From IMG/VR virus record IMGVR_UViG_3300030104_002283, positions 1 to 57,636 of that record: a DNA stretch of 57,636 nucleotides, one strand, 5' to 3'. Made by a program: the position numbers and the translations under genes. Source of the stretch: a virus. Position 1 is the first letter of the stretch; the number at the start of each line of letters is the position of its first letter. Below are positions 26,393 through 34,308 of this stretch, one piece after another. The notes beneath the pieces were generated by a model. It was not told the DNA's origin. It did no database searches and saw only the letters and a list, made by a program, of their open reading frames with translations.

Positions 26393-26794
26393 TTAAATTA
26401 CCTTTACAATACCTCTAGGGTCTTCGACAACAGCTTCTACACTGTCATCATTAATTAAACGAAATTCTTTTCCATGTACTTTAAATCTAGTACCTGAATA
26501 AGAACGCATAATAATCCAATCGCCCTTTTCACAATAAGGACCATTTGGAAATCTTTTTTTATCTTGATAACAGTCATCTCCCATATCCAGAATAAAACCA
26601 CAAATAGAACCAACTTCTTCAACTTGTAATGTTTGTGAAGCTTTGATAATTCCACCTTTTGTTTGTTCTTCTGGCTCTGGTAGAGCTATTAAGATTTTGT
26701 AACCTTTTGGTATTGGTAATTGTTTTGCTGTTCTTTCTTCAACTTGTTTAGTTTTTTGTTGACGATTTGTAACAACTTTTGCAGGTTTAGTCAT
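26393..26794 (-). CDS. GroES-like co-chaperonin
   Basis: 133 residues. IPKGYKILIALPEPEEQTKG with CEKGDWIIMRSYSGTRFKV and FRLINDDSVEAVVEDPRGI match phage GroES-like proteins, including the mobile-loop region (EEQTKGGIIK). Probably directs host GroEL to fold the capsid protein, consistent with its place beside scaffold and capsid genes. Confidence 0.75.
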   Translation of the reverse strand: MTKPAKVVTNRQQKTKQVEERTAKQLPIPKGYKILIALPEPEEQTKGGIIKASQTLQVEEVGSICGFILDMGDDCYQDKKRFPNGPYCEKGDWIIMRSYSGTRFKVHGKEFRLINDDSVEAVVEDPRGIVKVI

Positions 26795-26834
26795 ATTTTT
26801 CTCCTTGCACTAGATTAAGGTCTAGGTCCTTGCG

Positions 26835-27035
26835 TCATTGTTGACGATTTGCTATTTCCTGTAGGTCGAGTATATCTCTTTCTACTATAGCGAGTCCAGC
26901 AATTACACCTGTTAAATGTCTGTACTCTTCAAAATTTTTGCACCCACCACCTGATAGATGGTCAGCGTGTTCGTTCATATGTTCTCTAATTTTTTTTCTT
27001 AGAGCATCTATAAAATTTGTATCTGATGCAGCCAT
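26835..27035 (-). CDS. Small phage protein of unknown function
   Basis: 66 residues, helical, with EHADHLSGGGCKNFEEYRHL and ERDILDLQEIANRQQ. A small family seen next to portal genes. Its start overlaps the portal stop by 1 bp. Confidence 0.55.
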   Translation of the reverse strand: MAASDTNFIDALRKKIREHMNEHADHLSGGGCKNFEEYRHLTGVIAGLAIVERDILDLQEIANRQQ

Positions 27036-29473
27036 TAATCTTCTTTATCTAATAAAGTCTCCGCTATATCTTTGCCTATCTTAGCACCTTCTATGCGTTC
27101 TTTACTAGATATTTTTGCATTATCTGACGCAGCATCATAACCAATCTTAGCACCAGCTATTCGTTCTTGTGATGCTATTCTTTCTTTTTCTATCTCTTCG
27201 TTGGCTTTTGCTTTTTGTAAATCAAGTGCTATTCGTTCTGCATCTGCTTTCATTTTTCTTTGTACTTCAGCTTCTCTAATAGCTAGTTCTTTTTCTCTTT
27301 GTTGTATTACAGGGTCTTCTAGTTTTTCGTTTATTTCTTCTGCTCTTTCTTCTGCTTTACTTCCAGCTAATACTCTTTCTGCAGCTTCAGATACCAGTTC
27401 TGATAAACGCAATTCAATATCTTCTGGTAGCGGTTCATCAGGTGGTGGTAATGGAGCACCAAGTTGTTTTTCAATTTCTTTACGATATTGAAAGGCAATA
27501 TGCTCTGTTACATGGTCTGTAAATGCAGCTAAAATTCTGGAAGCATTTGGACTTTGCCCAATCATTTCTCGCATTTTTGGGTCTTCCATAGCAGACATAT
27601 GAACTTTAATATGTGCTTCATGGTCTTGATAAATAAATGCTTTAACAGGTTTACCATTAAGTAGATTCATATTTTCTGATACAGGGTCTGTTGGTGCTAT
27701 TTCAGTTTCAAGCGGTACAATCTTATCTGCATCTTGAATACCTAGTACATCTAACATTTGTCTGTGTAACTCTTGCATATTATACAGTTCAGGAGCTTGT
27801 GTAGATAACTGTAAAGCTGCTTGATACTGCATAATTTTTTGTGCCTTAGTAGAAGCGTTAGGGTCTGATACAGGTACTACATCTACTCTGCCATCAAAAT
27901 CTTCTTTTAAAAGTTCTTTACCTTTTATTTGATAAGGATATTCTGTTGGACCAAAATCAAATATTATTCTTGATAGTATTCTTAACTCATGCTTCATAGA
28001 ATTGTGTATTCTTGATTGCACTGCACCTATAACTTTTAAAGACCTTTCTAATAAAGCAAGTGTTGTACCTACAGGAGCTTGGCTACTCATGTCAGATACT
28101 TTTAAATCAGCTAGTGAAGCAAATCTTCTACCTTCTTCTACTAAGTTTTGTAACAAAGTATATAAAGTTCCTGATGGTTCTTTGTAAGGTAAGAATGTAA
28201 TATTGTCTTTAATTGCACCACCGGGTACATCAACATCTCTAAACTCACCCGGCATAATAGGAGTATCATCTCCTTTAATTCTTAGTCCTCTGGATTTTAA
28301 ACCGCCCGGTAAATTAGATAATGTACCAGCATCTACTAGCTGTCTTAATAAACTTGTAGCAGATTTAGATATACCGCCTATCAAATGTATTAGTCCAAAT
28401 CCATAAAATCCTAAACCCGGTAAATATTGATAGTGAACATAATGTTCTCTTTTCTTTTTCATAGGGTCATCTTCTAAATAATTCCTACGAATAGCTAAGA
28501 TAACTCCAGATTGTAAATCTAAAGTTACTACATAAGGCAAGGCTATGCCTGTTATTTTACCATCTTTTCTATCTTCAAAACCTTTAATATCAAGCTCTAC
28601 TTGCATTTCAAGTATGGTATGTCTTTGGTCATTTTCGTAACTTTGACTAGAACCTGTAAGTTCGTTGTATTTAGATTGTATATTGTTTAGTTCATCACTA
28701 GGAGCTTGTAGCTCAACATCTCTATAAAATCCTATAACTTGTAGCTTTCTAACATCATTAGTTGCTTTTTTCATTACATGAGTTGCTCTTTCACAAGTGC
28801 TTAAATCAGATGCACCATAGCTAACTACAAAATCTTCAGCAGGAACAAACATACTTGCAGGTCTGCCTAAACTTGGGTCGTAATATATTTTTCTAAATGC
28901 AGAACCAGCTAGTGGTAAATTAAATAATAACTTTTCTGTTTCTGTTCTGTACTCACTCATTTTTTCTGTGAGTAAATAGTTTAGATAATCTTTAACTCTT
29001 TCAGACTGTTGTTGTTTTTCTGCATCTATTTCGCCAACAATCTTTGTATCTACAGGACCTTTAGCTGGAAATATTTCACTTACACATTCAGCTTGAAAAC
29101 GCACTACAGATTCTGTTAATAAAGGGTGAAACACACCACAAGCACCCTGCCAAGGCAGAGTTCTTTCTTCAATTTTTAAACCTAGTTGGTCTAATCCTTT
29201 AGTATATGTATCTTCCCAGTCTTTTCTTGATTCTTTGTCTGCATTGAAATAACTTACAAGTTCACTAGATAGTAGCTGTAGTTCAGCTTCTTCCATAAAC
29301 TCCGCAATATTATCATCAAAGTTTGGTGTGCCTAATTCAGCACCATCATCAAAATCTATAATTAAACCACCATCTTCTGTTGCTATTGCAACTTCATCAG
29401 GGTTAGTTACTAAAACTTCAACAGGAGAATCTTTGTATTTTTTTTCTGGGGTTTGTAATGGTTTTTCTGCCAT
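27035..29473 (-). CDS. Portal protein
   Basis: 812 residues, close to large P22-type portals. ESRKDWEDTYTKGLDQLGLK, ERTLPWQGACGVFHPLLTES and FNLPLAGSAFRKIYYDPSLG are diagnostic of the marine podophage portal family. The C-terminal third is a long helical Glu/Lys/Ala barrel (ERIAGAKIGYDAASDNAKIS). Forms the dodecameric DNA channel at the capsid vertex. Confidence 0.85.
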   Translation of the reverse strand: MAEKPLQTPEKKYKDSPVEVLVTNPDEVAIATEDGGLIIDFDDGAELGTPNFDDNIAEFMEEAELQLLSSELVSYFNADKESRKDWEDTYTKGLDQLGLKIEERTLPWQGACGVFHPLLTESVVRFQAECVSEIFPAKGPVDTKIVGEIDAEKQQQSERVKDYLNYLLTEKMSEYRTETEKLLFNLPLAGSAFRKIYYDPSLGRPASMFVPAEDFVVSYGASDLSTCERATHVMKKATNDVRKLQVIGFYRDVELQAPSDELNNIQSKYNELTGSSQSYENDQRHTILEMQVELDIKGFEDRKDGKITGIALPYVVTLDLQSGVILAIRRNYLEDDPMKKKREHYVHYQYLPGLGFYGFGLIHLIGGISKSATSLLRQLVDAGTLSNLPGGLKSRGLRIKGDDTPIMPGEFRDVDVPGGAIKDNITFLPYKEPSGTLYTLLQNLVEEGRRFASLADLKVSDMSSQAPVGTTLALLERSLKVIGAVQSRIHNSMKHELRILSRIIFDFGPTEYPYQIKGKELLKEDFDGRVDVVPVSDPNASTKAQKIMQYQAALQLSTQAPELYNMQELHRQMLDVLGIQDADKIVPLETEIAPTDPVSENMNLLNGKPVKAFIYQDHEAHIKVHMSAMEDPKMREMIGQSPNASRILAAFTDHVTEHIAFQYRKEIEKQLGAPLPPPDEPLPEDIELRLSELVSEAAERVLAGSKAEERAEEINEKLEDPVIQQREKELAIREAEVQRKMKADAERIALDLQKAKANEEIEKERIASQERIAGAKIGYDAASDNAKISSKERIEGAKIGKDIAETLLDKED

Positions 29474-29481
29474 CTAATCTC

Positions 29482-30969
29482 CTAATAATAATTGGCTTCT
29501 CTAGGCGGTAAATCTTCTTCATCTTCGTCAGAGTGTAGAGGAATAAAACCACCTTGTCTAAATCTTATTAATGCTTGGGTTGATGAGTCAACTAAATCGT
29601 CATGGTCTCCAGACGGAAAAGAAGCAAACTCTTCTATAACTTCTTCTGCAAACTTTCTATCAGGTGCCCAAACAATACCAGATGCAAACAAATCAGCAAC
29701 AGCATTAACCCTTGCTATTTTGTCATTACCACGACTAGGCGTATATTCTGATACGGGTATTCCCATTTGCCTAAGTTCAAAGATTAAAGGCATACCTGCA
29801 GCTTTAGCTTCTACAATAAAAGCTTCTGGTTGCCAACTTTGATACATTTCAAAAGCTTTCTTTTTTAATTCTGGAAACTCTAGTCGTTCTTTATACGCAT
29901 CTAACAAAATTAAATTGGGTTGTGTTACACCTGTATCATCAGGTTGGTAAAACACACCCCATGTTGTACACGCAGAGTAGTCAGAACGCTGTGTCTTTAA
30001 AAAAGCTGTATCCCATGACTGAATAATAAAGTCGCATTGTGGGGGATTATCGTACTCCCACTCACGCCACCATTCTCGTTTTATAATTGCAGACTCTTCT
30101 GCAGTAGGATTTTGTTGGTATTGTGCAGACCACTTAGATAAAGGTAGTTCTGCTCGTAGCTTTTCTAGTTCTTTTATATCCCAAAACTCTTGCCACAAGC
30201 TTTTACCTGATGGCAATATTGCAGGAAACTCTATAACTTTCCAATCATCAACACCTTCTCGTTGTGCTGAAGACTTTAGTATTTGCCCAGTCAGGTCCCG
30301 TTTGTGCCATCTTGTCATAACAATAATAATCGCACCACCGGGCTGCAGACGCTGACGGGGACCAGATGTATAGTATTCATACACCTTGTCAAACACAGAG
30401 GGGTCATTACTTTGTCCCTCTTGTTCTGAATGTGGGTCATCTATGATAAGCAAGTCTGCACCTTTACCGGTTACAGCACCGCCTACACCAATCGCAAAGT
30501 ACTCTCCGCCTTTGTTTGTATTCCAACGACCAGCAGCTTTACTGTCAGCTTGTAAACCCACACCATCAAAAACTTTTTTAAAATCTGCAGAACCAACAAG
30601 GTTTCTAACCTTACGACCAAAACCCACAGCAAGTTCTGCAGTGTGAGCCACTTGGATTATCTTCTTTTCTGGAAAGCAGCCTAAAAACCAAGCGGGTAAT
30701 AGATAAGAAGCAAACTCTGATTTAGTATGTCTAGGGGGCATATTTATAATCAATCGTTTTAACTTGCCATTTTTAACATCATTGAAAGCATCAGACATAA
30801 TCTTATGATGATAACCCTCAATAAAGGCAGCCCACATTTCTTTAACAAAAGAAAGAAAGTTATCAGAACAATCCTCTCTGCGTTTAGCAGATTCATATTG
30901 GGACAAAAGTTCTAATAGGTCTTTCTGTTGTTCGGGGGGAAGTTTGTTTATCTTATCAATATCAAACAT
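29482..30969 (-). CDS. terL: Terminase large subunit
   Basis: 495 residues. ATPase motifs: MPPRHTKSE (77-85, Walker A-like) and LLIIDDPHSEQE (near 172, Walker B). Nuclease motifs: SWDTAF (near 320) and a C-terminal DDLVDSS. Packages DNA through the portal. Directly upstream is an array of CTAGT-N5-ACTAG operators, suggesting control by a phage repressor. Confidence 0.94.
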   Translation of the reverse strand: MFDIDKINKLPPEQQKDLLELLSQYESAKRREDCSDNFLSFVKEMWAAFIEGYHHKIMSDAFNDVKNGKLKRLIINMPPRHTKSEFASYLLPAWFLGCFPEKKIIQVAHTAELAVGFGRKVRNLVGSADFKKVFDGVGLQADSKAAGRWNTNKGGEYFAIGVGGAVTGKGADLLIIDDPHSEQEGQSNDPSVFDKVYEYYTSGPRQRLQPGGAIIIVMTRWHKRDLTGQILKSSAQREGVDDWKVIEFPAILPSGKSLWQEFWDIKELEKLRAELPLSKWSAQYQQNPTAEESAIIKREWWREWEYDNPPQCDFIIQSWDTAFLKTQRSDYSACTTWGVFYQPDDTGVTQPNLILLDAYKERLEFPELKKKAFEMYQSWQPEAFIVEAKAAGMPLIFELRQMGIPVSEYTPSRGNDKIARVNAVADLFASGIVWAPDRKFAEEVIEEFASFPSGDHDDLVDSSTQALIRFRQGGFIPLHSDEDEEDLPPREANYY

Positions 30970-31059
30970 AGTTTGCGGTACCTTTAAGTTCTACTGGAGT
31001 AAGTAAATAGTAGAGGAGTAAATTATGAATAACTAAGTATAAAGATACCGCAAAACTTT

Positions 31060-31134
31060 CTAGTATATTACTAGTTCTAGTAATAATACTATATAAACTA
31101 AAATCTAGTGTATTACTCTCTAGTAAATCACTAG
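31060..31134. promoter_or_regulatory. Array of four CTAGT-N5-ACTAG operator-like repeats upstream of terL
   Basis: Copies at 31060-31074 (perfect inverted repeat), 31077-31091, 31105-31119 and 31120-31134 (perfect). The last two are directly adjacent. The same element recurs three times before the primase-helicase. The array lies between a LexA-type DNA-binding protein gene and terL. Confidence 0.7.
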
Positions 31135-31163
31135 GGGCAATATACCCTATTATGAACATGGTT

Positions 31164-31418
31164 TCATATCTTCACAGATTCGTCAATAGTTTTTTCAACT
31201 TTTTTAAAAGGACTGTTTCTAGTGCTCATCACTGTACGCCATCTATTAGGTTGCATAGTAACCCAACCACCATCTTTAAGTCTATGTATCATAGCGTGTA
31301 TAGTGCTCTTAGAAGATAAACCTAATGCGTCAGCTAAAGCATCAAGACTAGGACCGCAGCCAAACTCTTCCCAGTATTCTTCTATGGTTTCTAAAAGTTT
31401 TAATTGTTTACTTGTCAT
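31164..31418 (-). CDS. LexA-type winged-helix DNA-binding protein lacking the peptidase domain
   Basis: 84 residues. TSKQLKLLETIEEYWEEFGC, SLDALADALGLSSKSTIHAM and MIHRLKDGGWVTMQPNRWR match the LexA N-terminal DNA-binding domain across its length. The Ser/Lys self-cleavage domain is absent, so it cannot be inactivated by RecA in the usual way. ATG 31418 is preceded by an eight-G run. The operator array just downstream is its best candidate target. Confidence 0.82.
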   Translation of the reverse strand: MTSKQLKLLETIEEYWEEFGCGPSLDALADALGLSSKSTIHAMIHRLKDGGWVTMQPNRWRTVMSTRNSPFKKVEKTIDESVKI

Positions 31419-31587
31419 AATATATATCCCCCCCCTGTATGGGACCCTAGAACATTATACGAACATTCCTATAAAAACGCAATATGTAAGTTAGTCAGAA
31501 ATAAAAAAGGGGTACCCCCCTATGAAAATTATGAAATTATATGTACAAAATAGTATGTACCCTAGACACACAAAAATTTTTATATGC

Positions 31588-31608
31588 GGGGGGTGGGGAG
31601 GGGTGGGG
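31588..31608 (+). other. G-quadruplex-capable tract
   Basis: Four G runs of 6, 4, 4 and 4 separated by single T, A and T bases on the plus strand, in an otherwise AT-rich intergenic region just downstream of terS. Short loops favour a stable quadruplex. Could be part of the packaging site or a replication or transcription block. Confidence 0.7.
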
Positions 31609-31635
31609 TTAATCCATATGGAAAAAGGGTTTTGC

Positions 31636-31655
31636 TGATAGTGAGTACTTACTTG
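31636..31655. repeat. TGATAGT(R)AGTACTTACTT palindrome, copy 1
   Basis: TGATAGTGAGTACTTACTTG overlaps the terS stop codon. It matches the site at 34370 except at one position and contains a near-perfect dyad. It is a possible operator, perhaps for the Arc-like protein. Confidence 0.5.
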
Positions 31656-32119
31656 TTAAACATTGATTGTATCTTCTGTTCTAACTCTAACCTTATCTCA
31701 TCTGATGATTTATTGCTTGTGGTTGTTTCTAGTCTTTCAGTGAACAGTGCCACCTCTGACACTTTGCCTAGCAGTTCCAATGCCCTTATCCTAGATGCTT
31801 CGTTGTTCTCTGTATTCAATGCTTCTTTCTGTAGCTGTTCCAACACCATCTGTCTAAGAGATAGCCCTGTAGTGGAAGCATACTCACTCTTACGCCTTAA
31901 TCCTTGCTTTACCCTTTGGGATACCTTGGGGCTACTCATAAGCTTAGATGCTTCTGTCCATATGCTACTATCTTTCATATTCTCTGTGCTGTATGCGTTG
32001 CGATAACTCTCACTTGCTGTCATACCTGATAAGACCCCTTGAACAAATTTTTCTTGCTTGGGAGTAAGCCCTGATATGTTAGTTATATTATCCTTGTTAT
32101 TCTTGTCTTTATTGCTCAT
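31649..32119 (-). CDS. terS: Terminase small subunit
   Basis: 156 residues. ISGLTPKQEKFVQGVLSGMT plus ASESYRNAYSTENM is the helix-turn-helix start of Terminase_2-type small subunits, followed by a long oligomerisation helix. Adjacent terL supports the call. It should recognise the packaging site, which may be in the adjoining intergenic region. Confidence 0.88.
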   Translation of the reverse strand: MSNKDKNNKDNITNISGLTPKQEKFVQGVLSGMTASESYRNAYSTENMKDSSIWTEASKLMSSPKVSQRVKQGLRRKSEYASTTGLSLRQMVLEQLQKEALNTENNEASRIRALELLGKVSEVALFTERLETTTSNKSSDEIRLELEQKIQSMFNK

Positions 32120-32126
32120 ATCTATG

Positions 32127-32145
32127 TATTAATCTATTAATATTT
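32127..32145. repeat. TATTAA-N4-TTAATA dyad, site 2
   Basis: TATTAA-TCTA-TTAATATTT lies eight bases upstream of the terS start, preceded by ATG as at sites 1 and 3 (ATGTATTAA). Confidence 0.7.
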
Positions 32146-32155
32146 AAAATTATTT

Positions 32156-32173
32156 TGATAGTGCTTACTATCA
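32156..32173. promoter_or_regulatory. Perfect palindrome resembling an Arc operator
   Basis: TGATAGTGCTTACTATCA is a perfect dyad between terS and the early promoter. It resembles the TGATAG...CTATC outline of the P22 Arc operator, and the phage encodes an Arc-like ribbon-helix-helix protein at 40344. Confidence 0.55.
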
Positions 32174-32255
32174 CTGCAGTCCTATTATACGCTTACTTCG
32201 TAAGCAACAACAACTATGTTAACGAACATTTGTAGTAAATAATTACACTTTTTTA

Positions 32256-32284
32256 TTGACACGATACCCCACATAAACTAACAT
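32256..32284 (+). promoter_or_regulatory. sigma70-like early promoter
   Basis: A perfect -35 TTGACA (32256-32261), 17-base spacer and -10-like TAACAT (32279-32284, four of six consensus positions). Transcription would start near 32291 and enter the non-coding leader and early block. This is the best match in the divergent region between the late and early blocks. Confidence 0.75.
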
Positions 32285-32289
32285 ACGCA

Positions 32290-32740
32290 GTGTTGAGGGA
32301 TTGATGAGACCCAAAAAAGCGAAGAAAAAGTAGCTAACTCCCCTTTCCAAGACACCCATAACGAGACATCTAGTTCTCCTTGAAGTTGGGCTTCGCAACG
32401 AAGCAAAACGATTTGGGTTGCCTAGAGCAACACAAGGTATCGGGGAGACAAACAGAACGGGCTAAACTGGAAATGCCTATCGTGAAAAATCCGAGCATCA
32501 AGCTTTTGTGCGTTTATCCAGTATCCCGACAGTGTTGCCTTTGATGGTTCAATACCGATTTTGCGGAGAATGTAGCGGTTCTACCCTTGATTGAGTTTTT
32601 AAAACTGGCTTAGTGTCCTACTGAACATGGAACGGGGTGTAGCAGTAAAAGTGCTAATTCTGATGGTGTAGCAAAGTCTTTCTCTAGGGGCTAAAAGGTG
32701 TTGTGTGTAGTCAGAAAATCCCATGCTGTTGTGAGTTTTT
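32290..32740 (+). ncRNA. Structured non-coding early leader RNA of unknown class
   Basis: About 450 bases with no substantial reading frame, visibly richer in G+C than the flanks and full of local hairpins: GCTTCG-CAA-CGAAGC (32390-32404), GTTGC-CTAGA-GCAAC (32417-32431), GTAG-CGGTT-CTAC (32572-32584) and TAGCA-GTAAAAG-TGCTA (32640-32656). A longer-range CCCAAA/TTTGGG pairing is possible. It starts just after the early promoter and ends near a T run (32733). Downstream a hammerhead-like fold could free it by cleavage near 32776. I cannot match it to a known large phage RNA. Confidence 0.6.
32304..32333 (+). CDS. Possible nine-residue basic leader peptide
   Basis: ATG 32304 has GAGGG four bases upstream and encodes MRPKKAKKK then TAG, beginning about 13 bases after the predicted transcription start. 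It could be a leader peptide coupling translation to the fold of the following RNA. It could equally be chance. Confidence 0.3.
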   Translation: MRPKKAKKK

Positions 32741-32748
32741 TGCTTATG

Positions 32749-32767
32749 TATTAACGATTTAATATTT
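32749..32767. repeat. TATTAA-N4-TTAATA dyad, site 3
   Basis: TATTAA-CGAT-TTAATATTT between the structured leader and the first hammerhead-like fold. Confidence 0.7.
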
Positions 32768-32769
32768 GA

Positions 32770-32825
32770 TTATGTCCTTGAATTAACAAGCTGAACGAGT
32801 ATCCGCAAGGGTACAAGAAACATAA
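32770..32825 (+). ncRNA. Hammerhead-like ribozyme 1 (type III topology)
   Basis: Stem III pairs TTATGT (32770-32775) with ACATAA (32820-32825). The cleavage triplet GUC ends at C32776. Stem I is CTTG/CAAG (32777-32780 with 32787-32790). The core CUGA-AC-GA follows at 32791. Stem II is GTATCC/GGGTAC capped by GCAA (32799-32814, one G-U pair). AA then GAAA (32817-32820) precedes stem III. Departures from consensus are one extra base at N7 and two extra A before GAAA. The RBS of the next gene follows immediately. Confidence 0.6.
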
Positions 32826-32835
32826 CGGAGAAAAT

Positions 32836-33234
32836 ATGAGTTTTAATACAGCATACATAACAACATCAAGACATGGTACAAAAGATTATACGAATGGGCT
32901 TGATGAGATAGTAATTTCAAAAGAGATAGATTGGAACGATGACAATAGAAAAGATGAATTGGTATTTGGGAAATACTATGCTACTAAAGAAGAAGATAAG
33001 AATAATAAAAATCTTTATAAATTAGAGTATAGAAGTCAATTTGGCTTTGTTTTAAAGCCATATAACGAACATAGACCAAATTTAATTGGGGCTATGAATA
33101 ATGGAGTAATTGCTGAAGTACCATTTGATATTTGTAAACAATTAAAAGCATTTGTTGGTTATCCAATATCTAAATATATGCCTGTTCACGATAGATATGA
33201 AACGCAAAAACAGTACGATATGAATTTCAGATAA
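32836..33234 (+). CDS. Early phage protein of unknown function
   Basis: 132 residues, first protein gene of substance in the early block. It begins SFNTAYITTSRHGTKDYTNG, is polar throughout and has no signal peptide or membrane segment. RBS ACGGAG directly follows ribozyme 1, and its stop codon is followed at once by ribozyme 2, so the gene would lie on a ribozyme-bounded RNA. Possibly a host-takeover protein by position only. Confidence 0.6.
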   Translation: MSFNTAYITTSRHGTKDYTNGLDEIVISKEIDWNDDNRKDELVFGKYYATKEEDKNNKNLYKLEYRSQFGFVLKPYNEHRPNLIGAMNNGVIAEVPFDICKQLKAFVGYPISKYMPVHDRYETQKQYDMNFR

Positions 33235-33296
33235 ACCTATTGATAAGCAACACAGAAAGGTGGCGAAAACAAGGGCTGTATGTCCTTGTTCTAGGT
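33235..33296 (+). ncRNA. Hammerhead-like ribozyme 2 (type I topology)
   Basis: Stem I ACCTA/TAGGT (33235-33239 with 33292-33296). Core UUGAUAA (33240-33246), where C3 and G8 are replaced by U3 and A8, which can still pair. Stem II GC(AA)CAC-loop-GTGGC (33247-33264). GAAA 33265-33268. Stem III AACAAGG/CCTTGTT with loop 33275-33283, closed by the A15.1-U16.1 pair. Cleavage triplet UUC, cut expected after C33291. Begins immediately after the stop of the preceding gene. Confidence 0.75.
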
Positions 33297-33324
33297 AATT
33301 ATATTAATTTTTATAGGAGTAAAT

Positions 33325-33513
33325 ATGAGTGAATTTAATCAAGTAAAATACTTAAAGAAATGTTTGAAAGAAGCAAGAGGAAAATTAGCATATGCAGTTA
33401 TGGAAGATATGTCTGATTTTATAATCAAAAGCTGTGAAGATTCTTGTAAAGCAATTGCTGAAGCATTAGAAGATGCTAAATTTTTAGAAAGTAGAAAAGC
33501 GGATTTTGAATAA
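33325..33513 (+). CDS. Small early protein of unknown function
   Basis: 62 residues, helical and charged, with FNQVKYLKKCLKEARGKL and SCEDSCKAIAEALEDAKFLE. RBS GGAG is at good spacing. It is the only gene between ribozymes 2 and 3, so ribozyme cleavage would make it monocistronic. Confidence 0.6.
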   Translation: MSEFNQVKYLKKCLKEARGKLAYAVMEDMSDFIIKSCEDSCKAIAEALEDAKFLESRKADFE

Positions 33514-33526
33514 TATCAAGATTTAA

Positions 33527-33587
33527 ACCTATTGATAAGCAACACAGAAAGGTGGCGAAAAAGCGGACACTTGTTCGCTTTCTAGGT
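33527..33587 (+). ncRNA. Hammerhead-like ribozyme 3 (type I topology)
   Basis: Matches ribozyme 2 exactly through stem I 5' strand, core, stem II and GAAA (33527-33560). Stem III differs in sequence but pairs: AAAGCG (33560-33565) with CGCTTT (33576-33581), loop 33566-33575. Three stem III pairs covary relative to copy 2. Stem I 3' strand TAGGT at 33583-33587. Triplet UUC, cut expected after C33582. Twenty bases separate its end from the next start codon. Confidence 0.78.
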
Positions 33588-33607
33588 AAATTTTTAAAGG
33601 AGTAAAA

Positions 33608-33790
33608 ATGAAAGCAAATATTTATAAAATTAAATCAAAACAATTTAAGGTTTTTAATGGTATGACCATCAAGGCTTTAAATCCAGCAGAAGCGAAACAA
33701 GAGTTTAAAAATCTTGTTCAGCTTGAAACTAACGAGGTTGTGAAAAGCAATCAATTTAAAATTACGCTGAAATATGCGGGGGTAAATTAA
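33608..33790 (+). CDS. Small early protein of unknown function
   Basis: 60 residues, basic, starting MKANIYKIKSKQFKVFNG, with AKQEFKNLVQLETNEVV. Strands then helix. Preceded by AAAGGAG and ribozyme 3. No family recognised. Confidence 0.58.
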   Translation: MKANIYKIKSKQFKVFNGMTIKALNPAEAKQEFKNLVQLETNEVVKSNQFKITLKYAGVN

Positions 33791-33792
33791 AT

Positions 33793-34095
33793 ATGAAACA
33801 AAGTATAAATGAATATCAATTTAGAGATGCCTTTCATAAGATGGGTAGAGGAGAACAATTTTCATATGATGGGCTTAAAGCTTTATATGATTATTTAGAA
33901 CAGCTAGGAGATAACACGGGCGAAGAAATAGAACTAGATGTTATCGCCTTATGTTGTGAGTATGCCGAATATCAATGTCTTGAGGACTTTCAAAAAGATT
34001 ATGGGAAACGACATTACAAATCTATTGAAGATATAGAAGAACGAACAACAGTTATACAATGTGGTTTGGTCGGATTTATCATTCAACAATTTTAA
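33793..34095 (+). CDS. Early protein of unknown function
   Basis: 100 residues, acidic, with FSYDGLKALYDYLEQLGD and LDVIALCCEYAEYQCLEDF, predicted mainly helical. Similar small acidic proteins occur in marine phages. Two bases follow the previous stop. Confidence 0.6.
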   Translation: MKQSINEYQFRDAFHKMGRGEQFSYDGLKALYDYLEQLGDNTGEEIELDVIALCCEYAEYQCLEDFQKDYGKRHYKSIEDIEERTTVIQCGLVGFIIQQF

Positions 34096-34112
34096 TTAAA
34101 TAAGGAGTAAGT

Positions 34113-34307
34113 ATGGAAAAGAGAATAATTGTAAGACCTGAAAATGTATATGGAAGAACTTTGTATTATCCAGTTTGTGATATTTCAAAAATGTTCTTGA
34201 AGATACAAGGCGGTAAGACATTATCATTCGATACTATCAGCGTTTTAGCAGATGCTGATTTTAATATCGAAGTGGAAGCGATAATGCCAAAACTTCATAA
34301 TAATTAA
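34113..34307 (+). CDS. Small phage protein of unknown function
   Basis: 64 residues: RIIVRPENVYGRTLYYPVCD and KIQGGKTLSFDTISVLADAD. This compact family is common among phage early genes. RBS AAGGAG. A strong hairpin follows its stop codon. Confidence 0.6.
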   Translation: MEKRIIVRPENVYGRTLYYPVCDISKMFLKIQGGKTLSFDTISVLADADFNIEVEAIMPKLHNN

Positions 34308-34308
34308 T

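Noticed and set aside
30962-31159. A 65-residue minus-strand frame between the LexA-like gene and terL
   Set aside because: It contains the operator array, lacks a good RBS and overlaps the start of terL; low-complexity composition fits a chance frame.
32301-32340. A possible fifth hammerhead around UUGAUGAG
   Set aside because: A short GGGA/UCCC stem I is possible, but there is no NUH triplet and no stem III after the A-rich stretch.
32546-32556. GGTTCAATACC, resembling a tRNA T-loop
   Set aside because: No acceptor stem, anticodon arm or D arm could be built around it.
33235-33587. The repeated 5' elements considered as riboswitches
   Set aside because: No match to known aptamers that I can recall, whereas every hammerhead element is present in order, so the ribozyme reading was preferred.
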